From: Gammaproteobacteria bacterium
GTDB lineage: Bacteria; Pseudomonadota; Gammaproteobacteria; UBA6186; Azoamicaceae
Length of the DNA stretch: 64,000 nucleotides
Direction: 5' to 3'
Assembly (NCBI GenBank): GCA_013288135.1
Contig: JABDCL010000002.1
Coordinates: 142,956-206,955 of the forward strand
Positions 46,449 to 56,044 of this stretch are shown piece by piece. Under the pieces are notes generated by a model. The model was not told the origin of the DNA. It was given only the letters and a program-made list of their open reading frames with translations, and searched no databases. The position numbers and the translations under genes were made by a program. How positions within the stretch are numbered: the first letter of the stretch is position 1; each line of letters begins with the position of its first letter.

Positions 46449-48260
46449 AATACCCACCCTAATCCGCTTGGTCATCCGCCCACCGTACAATAAATTCACT
46501 AATGCACGCGTCCCAACTGTTGCCGTTAAAAGAGAGGTTAAAATACCAATACATAAAGTAACCGCAAACCCCTTAACAGGGCCTGTGCCAACTGCAAACA
46601 GAATAACCCCGACAATCAATGTGGTAAGATTTGAGTCTATGATCGTTGCAAAAGCATACTCAAAACCCCGATGCACACTGGCTTGCGGAGAGACCCCTAA
46701 TCGCAATTCTTCTCGAATACGTTCAAAAATTAAAACATTGGCATCAACAGCCATCCCTAAGGTTAATACAATACCCGCAATACCAGGTAAAGTTAATGTT
46801 GCTCCAATAAGAGACATCATCGCCAACAGTAAAACCAAATTAGCCACCAACGCCAAATTCGCAATAATACCAAAAACACTATAATAAAGGGCCATAAACA
46901 ATAAAACCAAGGCAAGACCCACAACAACCGAAATCATGCCCATCTGAATATTTTCTTTGCCCATGCTCGGACCCACAATACGTTCTTCTACAATAGACAC
47001 TGCCGCCGGTAAGGCACCTGCACGCAACAGCAAGGCTAAATTTCTTGACTCTGGCAAAGATAATCCATTAATTTGAAACTGATTCCCCAAAGGTCCTTGA
47101 ATGGTTGCGAGACTAATCACAGATTCTGTTATTTGATTATCTTTACTTTCTATGTAAACAACGGCCATGCGTTTACCCACATTTTCTCGAGTCATTTTCA
47201 CGAAGGCAGAGACATCTCCCCCCAAACGAATATTCACTGCTGGGCGATTATCTCTATCCATCCCTGTGGTAGCACCGGTAATAGATTCACCTGTTAAAAT
47301 AATCTGTTCTTTCAGTAATACCGGTATCCGCGCTCTGTCTAAATAAATTTTAGAACCCGCTATAACTCTTCCGCTTAAAGCTTGTTGTATATCGTGTTCT
47401 GTATCTTGCATCAAAAATTTTAGCGTTGCCGTCTTTCCTAAAATTTCTTTTGCATAGGCAGTATCTTGAATGCCAGGTAATTGCACCACCACTCGATTTA
47501 AGCCTTGTCGCTGAACAATTGCTTCTGCAACCCCTAATTCATTGACACGATTACGAAGAATTGTTGTTGTTTGCTCAATGGTATCATTACGAATTTCTCG
47601 AATCACATCGGGTGTTAAACTGGCTTGAATAACAAATTGATTATTTTCCTGCGCTTTCACCAAACTGAGTTCTCGTTGATCTCGCAATAAAGAATAGGCT
47701 TTATCCTGTTCTCCTTCGTTGGCAAACTCTAATTGAATAATCTGATTTGGTTTGCGCTCAATACGTGTATATTGAATTTTTGCTGCACGTAAATTTTTGG
47801 GGATCTCCGAATAATACCCCTCTAAACGGCGAGTAATAATGGAATTCACATCCACTTCCATCAAAAAGTGAACCCCTCCCCTTAAATCCAATCCAAGTTT
47901 CATGGGTTTGGCCCCTAAAGCTTCTAACCAAGCAGGAGTTAATGGTGCAAGATTTAAGGCAACACTGTAGGATCCTCCTAATCCCTCTTTGATAATTTCT
48001 TTGGCCTTTAATTGGCTTTCAGGATCCCTTAATCGAACTAATAGCTCTCCCGTCTGCCAGACAATGGATTTAGCTGAAATATCTGCTTTTTTAAGTAGCT
48101 CTTCAACCTTGTCTTTAATTGTTGGTGAAAGTGTTTGACCATTTAAGCCTTGAACTTGTACAGCCGGATCTTCCCCAAACACATTCGGCAAAGCATAAAT
48201 AAGTCCTAGGGATAAAACAACAGCCAATAAATAATATTTCCACCGTGGAAAGTGTGACAT
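46446..48260 (-). CDS. secD: Protein translocase subunit SecD
   Basis: 604 aa. N-terminal helix YYLLAVVLSLGLIYALPN, periplasmic domains including GLDLRGGVHFLMEV and NRVNELGVAEAIVQRQG, then five helices with GMAVDANVLIFERIREEL. Normal length and order, 10 nt downstream of yajC. Confidence 0.97.
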   Translation of the reverse strand: MSHFPRWKYYLLAVVLSLGLIYALPNVFGEDPAVQVQGLNGQTLSPTIKDKVEELLKKADISAKSIVWQTGELLVRLRDPESQLKAKEIIKEGLGGSYSVALNLAPLTPAWLEALGAKPMKLGLDLRGGVHFLMEVDVNSIITRRLEGYYSEIPKNLRAAKIQYTRIERKPNQIIQLEFANEGEQDKAYSLLRDQRELSLVKAQENNQFVIQASLTPDVIREIRNDTIEQTTTILRNRVNELGVAEAIVQRQGLNRVVVQLPGIQDTAYAKEILGKTATLKFLMQDTEHDIQQALSGRVIAGSKIYLDRARIPVLLKEQIILTGESITGATTGMDRDNRPAVNIRLGGDVSAFVKMTRENVGKRMAVVYIESKDNQITESVISLATIQGPLGNQFQINGLSLPESRNLALLLRAGALPAAVSIVEERIVGPSMGKENIQMGMISVVVGLALVLLFMALYYSVFGIIANLALVANLVLLLAMMSLIGATLTLPGIAGIVLTLGMAVDANVLIFERIREELRLGVSPQASVHRGFEYAFATIIDSNLTTLIVGVILFAVGTGPVKGFAVTLCIGILTSLLTATVGTRALVNLLYGGRMTKRIRVGI

Positions 48261-48270
48261 TATTTTTCCC

Positions 48271-48642
48271 TTAAATTGATTTTAAAGTGCCCTTTGGTAA
48301 CACACTGGCAATTGCTTGTTTTTGTACAGCAACTTCAATTCCTTCAGCAACCATGATCACAAAGAAATTGTCCGTTATGCGATGAATTTTTCCAAGTATG
48401 CCACCTGTTGTGATGACTTCATCCCCTTTTGCAAGATTCGTGATTAAATCCCGATGTTCCTTAGCACGTTTATTTTGTGGTCGTAAAATAAGAAAGTAAA
48501 AAATAGCAACAAATCCCGCCAACATGAGTCCTTGCGCCAAAGCACCTGAACCGGAATCTGCAGGAGCACTCCCACTCCCTTCAGCAATCGCGACTGTTGT
48601 CATTATCCATAAACTTAAAACCAATATTAATTTTTGTCCCAT
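48271..48642 (-). CDS. yajC: Sec translocon accessory protein YajC
   Basis: 123 aa. A signal-like N-terminus, one helix (LMLAGFVAIFYFLILRPQNKR) and GDEVITTGGILGKIHRI are diagnostic. Heads the yajC-secD-secF operon. Confidence 0.95.
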   Translation of the reverse strand: MGQKLILVLSLWIMTTVAIAEGSGSAPADSGSGALAQGLMLAGFVAIFYFLILRPQNKRAKEHRDLITNLAKGDEVITTGGILGKIHRITDNFFVIMVAEGIEVAVQKQAIASVLPKGTLKSI

Positions 48643-48817
48643 TTTCTATTCCTCTTTGTAACGCGCCCCCACCCTAGCCCTCCCCCGTAAAACACTGAGA
48701 GGGAACTTAAGGAAAAGGCTCTTAGATAGTTAAAAAACAAAATGTCTCGATTTTCATTGAGATTGATTCTACCATAAAAGCTCACAATTTGTTAGAATGC
48801 CCCCTCAACGTTAAAAA

Positions 48818-48904
48818 GCCGGGATGGCGGAACTGGTAGACGCGCCAGACTCAAAATCTGGTAATGGCGACATTGTGAGAGTTCGATTCTCTCTCCCGGC
48901 ACCA
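48818..48904 (+). tRNA. tRNA-Leu (anticodon CAA)
   Basis: 87 nt with a long variable arm. Acceptor GCCGGGA/TCCCGGC, anticodon stem CCAGA/TCTGG around CTCAAAA (anticodon CAA), T-loop TTCGATT, CCA encoded. A TAGAAT -10 box and a GC-rich CCCCCTC discriminator lie just upstream (48793-48806), typical of growth-rate-controlled tRNA promoters. Confidence 0.96.
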
Positions 48905-48938
48905 TTAATTATATTTTTATTCTCTTTGCCTGTATAAA

Positions 48939-49361
48939 ATGGTTAATTTTAATCACCCACCCTTTTATAAACGTTTAGCTGCCATGTTTTATGATGGCAT
49001 TCTTATTCTTGCCATTCTTTTAATCGGTACCGGATTTGCCCTTATTTTTACCAAAGGCAAACCCATCTTTCCCGGTAATATCTACTATCAGATATTTTTA
49101 ATTACCCTCATTGCTCTCTTTTTTATTGGTTTTTGGTGTCATGGTGGTCAAACAATAGGCATGAAAGCTTGGAAATTACATTTATTAACACAAGATGAAC
49201 GCCCTCTTTCTTATCCACAAGCACTACTAAGATTTATTTTAGCAATTCCCTCTTTATTATTTTTTGGAATGGGATTTTTATGGTTATTTTTCGATAAAGA
49301 CAAACTAACGATTTATGATCGGTTTTCAAAAACAAAAATAATGGGTGCAATTAATAAGTAA
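48939..49361 (+). CDS. RDD family membrane protein
   Basis: 140 aa. RLAAMFYDGILILAILLIGTG carries the Arg-x-x-Asp that names the family, followed by two further helices and YPQALLRFI. The cytoplasmic end has FDKDKLTIYDRFSKTKI. Possibly a small ion or solute transporter; the role is poorly known. It lies between tRNA-Leu and rnpB. Confidence 0.88.
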   Translation: MVNFNHPPFYKRLAAMFYDGILILAILLIGTGFALIFTKGKPIFPGNIYYQIFLITLIALFFIGFWCHGGQTIGMKAWKLHLLTQDERPLSYPQALLRFILAIPSLLFFGMGFLWLFFDKDKLTIYDRFSKTKIMGAINK

Positions 49362-49367
49362 ATAAAA

Positions 49368-49718
49368 AGGGAGTCAGCCGATAAGCCGGGTTCTGTCGTG
49401 GACAGCCATTCATCTAGGACGTACGTCACCATACGTCTCAAGCGACCTACCCAGATCCAATGCGGGCCACACTGAAGGATCTCTATTTGGTCTTGCTCCG
49501 AGTGGGGTTTGCCGAGCCATGGCGTGTTACCACCCATGCGGTGCGCTCTTACCGCACCATTTCACCCTTTCTCGCAATGGTTAAATTGCAAGTGGTATAC
49601 TTTCTGTTGCACTTTCCGTAAGCTCACGCTTCCCAGGCATTACCTGGCACTCTGCCCTGTGGAGCCCGGACTTTCCTCCCTATCTTCAAGAGATAGAGCG
49701 ACTGCCTAGCCAACTCCC
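49368..49718 (-). ncRNA. rnpB: RNase P RNA (type A)
   Basis: The minus strand carries the hallmark blocks. AGGAAAGTCCGGGCTCC sits near the 5' end after a GGCAGTCGC helix, ACAGAAAGTATACC in the middle, and AACCCGGCTTATCGGCTGACT at the 3' end. Length about 350 nt is normal. It processes pre-tRNA 5' ends. The ends are approximate; a promoter at 49725-49753 puts the start near 49718. Confidence 0.94.
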
Positions 49719-49724
49719 AAGACA

Positions 49725-49753
49725 AGGATATAGGGTAGTAACGTAATTAACAA
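49725..49753 (-). promoter_or_regulatory. rnpB promoter
   Basis: On the minus strand TTGTTA (49753-49748), a 17-nt spacer and TATCCT (49730-49725) end about 7 nt before the first rnpB helix. Confidence 0.6.
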
Positions 49754-49812
49754 CATCTTAATTTTCATGCTAGAATTAAAAAAAATACAAATTGGATGAA
49801 AAAGTGAAATTG

Positions 49813-51237
49813 ATGAAATCTTTGCATCTGGCTCATACATGGAAGAGCCTTATTATAATAGCTGTCTGTATGATAGGTCTTATAGAAACAAAGGCGGAGG
49901 CTCAGCCATCATCATCCACGCCTCAAAAAAAACCGCCTGTGATCAACAAAATGTCTCCCGTTTCTCAAAAAAAACCCATGATTCGCAAACTATCCCCTGC
50001 TTCTCAAAAAAAACCTGTGGTCCGCAAAGTATCACCTATTCCTCAAAAACTATCTCCTACAGTTCACAAACTGTCGTCTGTTTCTCAAAAACCATTACCA
50101 GTAATCCACAAACTATCGCCTGTTCCGAGCCAATTATCCTCAGCTCCTCAATCCCCGGCACCTCAAAATATTTCTGCTGTTATTTCTAAATTTGAACAAC
50201 ATCTCATAAAAGCTATTAAACAAAATCGTGTTCCAGGATGTGCTGTCGCAATTGTCTACAAAAATCAAGTGGTATTTATGAATGGCTATGGTGTCCGTGC
50301 CTTAGGGAAAAAAGAAAAAATTGATTTAGACACTGTATTTCAATTGGGTTCAGTTTCTAAACCCATCGCAGCCACATTAGCAACCATTTTACAAAACCAA
50401 GGTCTTTTGAATATCAATGATCCCGTCGAACATTATTTGCCAAATTTTACTTTAAAAGGGGCTAAACAACCAAAATCTCTGACAATTAAACATGTATTAA
50501 GCCATACAACAGGACTGCCAAGAGCTGGATTCAACAATCTTATTGAATCCCATGCCCCCCATTCACGAATTATCCGCACGCTACAAACAACACCCGTTAG
50601 ATCGGCAATCGGAAAAAAATATGACTACAACAACGCCATGTTTAGTTTAATTAGTGAAATCACCATGGCCACTACCCGTAAAACTTTTCACGATTCCTTA
50701 GCCAATTACTTGCTAAAGCCCTTAAACATGACACGCACAACCTCTACTTACGAAGGTTTAATGCGAACTGAAAACCGAGCTTCTCCACATGTTAAACATA
50801 AAAAAGGAATCTTTCAGTGTTGTCCTATTTATTCAAAAGGCTATTATGCAGTTGCACCCGCTGGCGGGGTAAACTCCTCCGTTCGAGATATGGCAACTTT
50901 TTTAAAAGCACAGATGGGAAGTTTTCCTCATATCCTCAATAACCAAGCCTTAGCGCGCTTACACCAACCCTTAATTCCAACACCCAGAAATAGCTTAGGC
51001 TCCTATGACGGTCCACGAGAACGCATTAAAAATGCTCAATATGGTTTAGGATGGCGAATCTTACAATTTAATCAACAAAAATTAGTTTTTCATGGAGGTT
51101 GGTTAAAAGGCTTCACTAACTTTGTTGCATTTTTACCAGAACATCAAGTTGGTATCGTTATCCTGCAAAATGCAGAAAATCGTTTTGCCTCTAAAACAGC
51201 CATGCGATTTTTTGATATATTCTTAGGACTTCGATAA
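49813..51237 (+). CDS. Exported beta-lactamase-fold serine hydrolase with Pro-rich repeats
   Basis: About 474 aa from the ATG at 49813; a TTG at 49792 or a GTG at 49804 are alternatives. Signal peptide ending KAEA/Q, then about 100 residues of degenerate Pro/Lys/Ser repeats (SQKKP, HKLSP, RKLSP), then a class C-type fold. The active-site set is FQLGSVSKP (Ser-x-x-Lys), YDYNNA (Tyr-x-Asn) and VFHGGW (third box). Such enzymes are DD-peptidases, esterases or beta-lactamases. The repeat linker may span peptidoglycan. It overlaps rsmI tail-to-tail by 15 bp. Confidence 0.85.
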   Translation: MKSLHLAHTWKSLIIIAVCMIGLIETKAEAQPSSSTPQKKPPVINKMSPVSQKKPMIRKLSPASQKKPVVRKVSPIPQKLSPTVHKLSSVSQKPLPVIHKLSPVPSQLSSAPQSPAPQNISAVISKFEQHLIKAIKQNRVPGCAVAIVYKNQVVFMNGYGVRALGKKEKIDLDTVFQLGSVSKPIAATLATILQNQGLLNINDPVEHYLPNFTLKGAKQPKSLTIKHVLSHTTGLPRAGFNNLIESHAPHSRIIRTLQTTPVRSAIGKKYDYNNAMFSLISEITMATTRKTFHDSLANYLLKPLNMTRTTSTYEGLMRTENRASPHVKHKKGIFQCCPIYSKGYYAVAPAGGVNSSVRDMATFLKAQMGSFPHILNNQALARLHQPLIPTPRNSLGSYDGPRERIKNAQYGLGWRILQFNQQKLVFHGGWLKGFTNFVAFLPEHQVGIVILQNAENRFASKTAMRFFDIFLGLR

Positions 51238-52068
51238 ATCCAAGCCCGATTTGTATAACAATTGTTTTTGGATCCCAGTCATTTTAGCAGTTAAGCCCAC
51301 TGCATCTTTAAGCGATAATTCTGTCATTAAAATTTTTAATATATGCAAAGATTCAGCGGTCAACTCTGTTTTATCTGGTGCTTTGGCACCTTTGACTAAC
51401 AATACGATTTCACCTCGAGTTTGATTAACATCATTTTCAACCCAACCTAATAATTCGGCCAGTGTCCCAAAACGAATAGTTTCAAAAGTTTTGGTTAATT
51501 CACGTGCCAGAGTCGCTTCGCGCTCTCCTCCTAATATTTCTACCAATGCTCTTAAAGATTCTAAAATTCGATGAGGCGCTTCATAAAATATTAATGTTCG
51601 TGTTTCAAGTTTTAAATGTTCTAAGGCTTTGCGTCTTGCATTAGGCTTTTCAGGTAAAAATCCTTCAAAGACAAATCGATCAGTCGGCAAACCACTCGCA
51701 GATAGTGCAGCAATTAAAGCACAAGCTCCAGGAATGGGGACCACTCGAATACCCTGAACATGAGCCATTTGTACTAGAACATACCCCGGATCACTAATTA
51801 ATGGCGTTCCTGCATCTGAAATCAGCGCAAGACTTGCACCTTGAGTTATTTTTTCTAGAAGTTCTCCCGACTGACTCCGCTCGTTATAATCATGCAAAGA
51901 AATCAGCGTGTTTTTTATCCCTAAGTGCGCTAATAATTTTTGGCTATGTCGAGTGTCCTCAGCTGCAATAAAATCCACTGATTGTAATACTCCGATTGCC
52001 CGAAGACTGATATCCTCGAGATTGCCAATCGGAGTTGCAACGATATACAGCACGCCTTTTTTTGTCAT
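51223..52068 (-). CDS. rsmI: 16S rRNA 2'-O-ribose C1402 methyltransferase
   Basis: 281 aa. LYIVATPIGNLEDISLRA, AEDTRHSQKLL, SDAGTPLISDPG and FEGFLPEKPNARRKAL are the RsmI signatures of the SAM-dependent tetrapyrrole-methylase fold. In other gammaproteobacteria rsmI is divergent from lpoA. Here two lineage-specific genes (52221 and 53484) lie between them. Confidence 0.97.
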   Translation of the reverse strand: MTKKGVLYIVATPIGNLEDISLRAIGVLQSVDFIAAEDTRHSQKLLAHLGIKNTLISLHDYNERSQSGELLEKITQGASLALISDAGTPLISDPGYVLVQMAHVQGIRVVPIPGACALIAALSASGLPTDRFVFEGFLPEKPNARRKALEHLKLETRTLIFYEAPHRILESLRALVEILGGEREATLARELTKTFETIRFGTLAELLGWVENDVNQTRGEIVLLVKGAKAPDKTELTAESLHILKILMTELSLKDAVGLTAKMTGIQKQLLYKSGLDLSKS

Positions 52069-52220
52069 AAATTACAATCTATTACAATTTACAATATTTA
52101 ACAAGCATTTACACGCTTATGGAACTTTAGTTAAAAAAAAGAATCATAAATATTTAAGGACAATGTTTCAAGTAAAACTTCAAGAGAAATTTATTAAGAG
52201 GAATTAACGGAGAATTAGCC

Positions 52221-53441
52221 ATGATGACTGCAGATGATATAAAACAATCAATAACCTCAAAAGTAGAGAAACATAACCTGTTGTATCCAGTAGATAAGCC
52301 CCTTCTAATTAAAGCACTCCATGATTTCATAGATTTAAAAGATTTTACTTTAGATGATAAAATTAAAGCATTAACTGGAATAGCCCCCCGACAATCAAGA
52401 GCTCTAGTCGATGAGTTTCTTAATAGTGAAGATTATAATCCCAAACTTCGTCCCCATCTCGAAAATATTGTAGCTGTTTGGAATGGTTCCGGATCTATGG
52501 TCTACCCTTTCTTTACACTCCGTTGGAGAGGTAAAGGTAGCAAAACTGCTGTCAGCGAAGCAATTCAATTCACATCTAATAAACTGCAGGAACAACAAGT
52601 GAAAATGATGGGAGTTATAAAATCTCCCCCTACTACCACTACTAGTGGAGACCCCAAAAGGACTTCTGATAAGATTGATTTTAAAAATGAATCTCCAGAA
52701 AGAGAATTGGCTGACCTTCGTAGAGAAGCTTCAATAAAACAAGAGACTTTAAAAGATATCAATCAAAAATTAAAAGTTGCTCAAGAAGCCTTTGAAAAAG
52801 CTCGCAACGAAAAAGCTGTAGCTGAAGAAGCTTTAGCCGCAAAAGAGAGAGAAATGACAGGTCATCTTACGACACGCGATGCAGAAATAAAAGCGCGTGG
52901 GGACACAATAGACCGTCATCTTGAAACAATTTCAGGACTCCATGAAGCTTTAGCCGCAAAAGAGAGAGAAATGACAGGCCATCTTACGACACGCGATGCA
53001 GAAATAAAAGCGCGTGGGGACACAATAGACCGTCATCTTGAAACAATTTCAGGGCTCAAAGAAGCTTTAGCCGCAAAAGAGAGAGAAATGACAGGCCATC
53101 TTACGACACGGGATGCAGAAATAAAAGCGCGTGGGGACACAATAGAACGTCATCTTGAAACAATTTCAGGACTCCAAGGAGCTTTAGCCGCAAAAGATAG
53201 AGAGATGACAGCCCATCTTACGACACGGGATGCAGAAATAAAAGCGCGTGGGGCAACAATAGACCGTCATCTTGAAACAATTTCAGGACTCCAAGGAGCA
53301 TTAACACACACTAAGCAATTAGTATCAGCTCGCGAGGCAGAAGTAAGAAATCTTCAAGCTGCACTGGCTGCTGCAAATGCTGAAAAAGCAGCTGCAGATG
53401 CAAGAGCAGCAGTGGCTGAAAGCAAAGCTAGATTTCATTAA
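52221..53441 (+). CDS. Coiled-coil protein with four 39-residue repeats
   Basis: 406 aa. A helical N-terminal domain (about 1-135; LLYPVDKPLLIKALHDF, ALTGIAPRQSRALV) of no recognised family is followed by a long coiled coil. Within this, four nearly identical 39-residue units (ALAAKEREMTGHLTTRDAEI, then KARGDTIDRHLETISGL) come from 117-bp DNA repeats at 52827-53294. The C-terminus is an Ala-rich coil. GGAGA precedes the MM start. It resembles the Ala-rich coiled-coil proteins at 61201 and 63211. Possibly a secreted or structural protein; no enzyme motif. Confidence 0.72.
   Translation: MMTADDIKQSITSKVEKHNLLYPVDKPLLIKALHDFIDLKDFTLDDKIKALTGIAPRQSRALVDEFLNSEDYNPKLRPHLENIVAVWNGSGSMVYPFFTLRWRGKGSKTAVSEAIQFTSNKLQEQQVKMMGVIKSPPTTTTSGDPKRTSDKIDFKNESPERELADLRREASIKQETLKDINQKLKVAQEAFEKARNEKAVAEEALAAKEREMTGHLTTRDAEIKARGDTIDRHLETISGLHEALAAKEREMTGHLTTRDAEIKARGDTIDRHLETISGLKEALAAKEREMTGHLTTRDAEIKARGDTIERHLETISGLQGALAAKDREMTAHLTTRDAEIKARGATIDRHLETISGLQGALTHTKQLVSAREAEVRNLQAALAAANAEKAAADARAAVAESKARFH
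52827..53294 (+). repeat. Four 117-bp tandem repeats
   Basis: Units start at 52827, 52944, 53061 and 53178, each 117 bp (39 codons), and differ by only a few bases. High identity indicates recent expansion or gene conversion. Confidence 0.95.
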
Positions 53442-53483
53442 AATTTAAAATCTAATAACATCTATGTCAACAATAAGGTTAGT

Positions 53484-54347
53484 TTACCAATAGTAAGATA
53501 ACCCTAACATGACAGTATTAGTTGCTAATTTTCTGATTTTAAAATCATTTAAGACTGTTCTACTAAAATTATCCCCTGGAAAACGAACATTTACATCCTG
53601 TACAGTGGTACTACCCGAAATATGAGCTTTGCGATACCTAGTATTGATATAATCAGCTCTAATGGTCAAGTTTTCACAAACTTGTCGTTCTAAACCAACA
53701 CCTAATCTTAACGCCGAATTGTGTTTACGTTTACTTAAAGCTTGAGAAAAAGCAGGTAGAGTAACAGGCGTAGGTCCTGGTTTCTGAACATCAAAAGTAA
53801 AATTTTGAGTTGACACAAGCGAAAGTTTATTCCAAGTAATACCGACTCTTCCATATAATAAAGTTTCTGAATTCAACAAAACACCGGGACGTAGATCCAC
53901 CCCAAATTCCCAAGGTTTTAATTTAGTTTGAGTATCAGTTACAACTCTCCTATTTAGCGGAGCCAGAACTCCTGTAGTATCAAGTTGAGTATTGCGTACT
54001 ATATCATGGGTTTTTACTTTCGCCCGCGCTCCTTTAATAAACCCCTCTACACCTAAGTAAACGAAATCTCTCGATAAACCGTACCCCAAAAATACAGAAC
54101 CTGCTAATGAATTTTTTACTAATCCTCTCCTTGAAGAATTAGCGAACATGATGTTTGTTTTTGCAAACGAAGAAAAAGATGTTCCAGTTTGCTCTACATT
54201 TTCATGCCCATTCAAAAATGAGCCCCCTGCGGATAAACCTGTATAAAATCCATCAAAAGGACATTCTTCCGCTGTGCTGACCGTTGTTATAACCACAAGC
54301 GACATCAGTGTTAAAAATTGTACTGAATACTTTTTTATTAATTTCAT
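53484..54347 (-). CDS. Outer-membrane beta-barrel protein (P44/Omp25-like)
   Basis: 287 aa. Signal peptide (LMSLVVITTVSTAEE), then GFYTGLSAGGSFL, FLGYGLSRDFVYLGVEGF, alternating strands, LRLGVGLERQVCENLTIRADYI and a terminal aromatic VMLGLSYYW, the barrel-insertion signal. Shares its plan with the 62430 barrel. Surface-exposed; porin or adhesin role unknown. Confidence 0.8.
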   Translation of the reverse strand: MKLIKKYSVQFLTLMSLVVITTVSTAEECPFDGFYTGLSAGGSFLNGHENVEQTGTSFSSFAKTNIMFANSSRRGLVKNSLAGSVFLGYGLSRDFVYLGVEGFIKGARAKVKTHDIVRNTQLDTTGVLAPLNRRVVTDTQTKLKPWEFGVDLRPGVLLNSETLLYGRVGITWNKLSLVSTQNFTFDVQKPGPTPVTLPAFSQALSKRKHNSALRLGVGLERQVCENLTIRADYINTRYRKAHISGSTTVQDVNVRFPGDNFSRTVLNDFKIRKLATNTVMLGLSYYW

Positions 54348-54616
54348 AAAATAGTTCCCTCTTCGAACTTTAAAATTTTAACAACATTACCACACCGTCC
54401 CAATTAACTAATACAGGACCCAGTTGATAAATGGTGCACTATCAAAAACAGTTAGGTAACAATCATTTTATGTGCAAATATACACAATGATAGAATTACA
54501 ACCTTCGGTCACGAGGATACAGCTTATCATTATAAAAGTCGAACTTTTTTTATAAGAAAACCAGTTGGCTTATTAAAGAGTTGTAATTTATTCCTTTATA
54601 CAGTAAATTCTATCTC

Positions 54617-56044
54617 ATGAATAATAAAGCCTTCTTGTTCGCCTCCTTAAAGCTTGTCATGCTTGCAACGCTGGTTACTCTGGTTGGCTGTTCAAACAAT
54701 CTTAGTAAATCTTCTAAACTCAACTCCGAACAGCGCATCGCAGAAGCTGCTAATTACTTAAAGCTAGCACGCGAATCCCAACCTCCTCTTTCTGTACATT
54801 ATCGATTGCAAGCGACAGAACAATTAATTCTCGTGGGCCAAACACATTCTGCCTCGCGTATTTTGCGTGAGGTCTTGTCAATCGAGGAAGATCCCAACGT
54901 TCACAAACAAATTCTTCAAATTCGGCTATCCCTACTTAAAGAAGATACCAAACACGCCTTAACGCTTCTAAAATCTCTTATGACTTCTATGGGTATTGAA
55001 CCAGAAAATACTCTTAGAGTGGGAAGTGGCAATGGCAAACGCATCGCACTGTTACTACCTCTCCAAGGTTCCTTTTCTGATTCTGCTAAAACTATTCGGG
55101 ATGGATTTCTCGCTGCTTATTATAAAAATCTACAAAATAAATCGCTTGATCCTACTATTCAAGTCTACGATACCGGGGATGGCAGTGCTGTTCTCGAAGC
55201 CTATCAAAAAGCGATCGCTGAACAATCTGATATTATTGTGGGCCCATTAACTAAATCAGAAGTTGAAATTATTGCTAGCATAAATTTAGATATCCCCGTT
55301 TTAGCGTTAAATACTATGTCAGAACAACGCAGTTTACCCGGTCAATTATATCAATTTGGGCTGCTCCCTGAAGATGAAGTCTTTGCTGCTGTTAGACATG
55401 CTCGAAACAAAGGATATCAACGTGCAGTCATTATGGTCCCTAAAGGTGAATGGGGACAACGAATGACAAAAGCATTCACGCACTATTGGGAAAAACAAGG
55501 AGGAACCCTCATAGGTTTACAATCATTCATCCCAGGTCATAATCTTGATGCTTCTGTACGCAAACTCTTAAGCACTGAAGGAAATTCAGAGAACCCAGGA
55601 AATCAACGCCGTGATATCGATATGATCTTTATGCCAACCACCCCCGACAATGCTCGACAAATTAAGCCTTTGTTGGATCAATATCACGCCGACAATATTC
55701 CGGTTTATTCAACATCAACTGTGTATAGTGGGACCCCAACAGCCAGTAAAGATCAAAATTTAAACGGCATTATTTTCTGTGATATGCCTTGGATATTACA
55801 AGCAGATCAATTTCAAGAAGCAAAACGAACTGCAGCAAAATCATGGTCAAGCAGTTATTCGTATTCACCCCGATATTTTGCTTTAGGGATGGATGCCTAT
55901 CAATTAGCATCTGAATTAAGTCATTCCCGAGCTTTAAAAACAGTGACAGGGGTAACAGGAACCCTTATCCTTAACAGACAACAACATGTAAAACGACAGT
56001 TAGTATGCGCAAAATTTGTACAGGGCGTTCCAGTCCCCTATTAA
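54617..56044 (+). CDS. lpoA: Penicillin-binding protein activator LpoA (short form)
   Basis: 475 aa. Lipoprotein signal with lipobox LVGCSNN. A short TPR-like region (about 40-125) is followed by a periplasmic-binding-protein-like domain (KRIALLLPLQGSFSDSAKTI, DIIVGPLTKSEVE, IDMIFMPTTPDNARQIKP). E. coli LpoA is about 678 aa, so the N-terminal TPR part is reduced. Outer-membrane lipoprotein activating PBP1A. The stop lies 1 nt before a 61-bp palindrome that runs into yraN. Confidence 0.88.
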   Translation: MNNKAFLFASLKLVMLATLVTLVGCSNNLSKSSKLNSEQRIAEAANYLKLARESQPPLSVHYRLQATEQLILVGQTHSASRILREVLSIEEDPNVHKQILQIRLSLLKEDTKHALTLLKSLMTSMGIEPENTLRVGSGNGKRIALLLPLQGSFSDSAKTIRDGFLAAYYKNLQNKSLDPTIQVYDTGDGSAVLEAYQKAIAEQSDIIVGPLTKSEVEIIASINLDIPVLALNTMSEQRSLPGQLYQFGLLPEDEVFAAVRHARNKGYQRAVIMVPKGEWGQRMTKAFTHYWEKQGGTLIGLQSFIPGHNLDASVRKLLSTEGNSENPGNQRRDIDMIFMPTTPDNARQIKPLLDQYHADNIPVYSTSTVYSGTPTASKDQNLNGIIFCDMPWILQADQFQEAKRTAAKSWSSSYSYSPRYFALGMDAYQLASELSHSRALKTVTGVTGTLILNRQQHVKRQLVCAKFVQGVPVPY

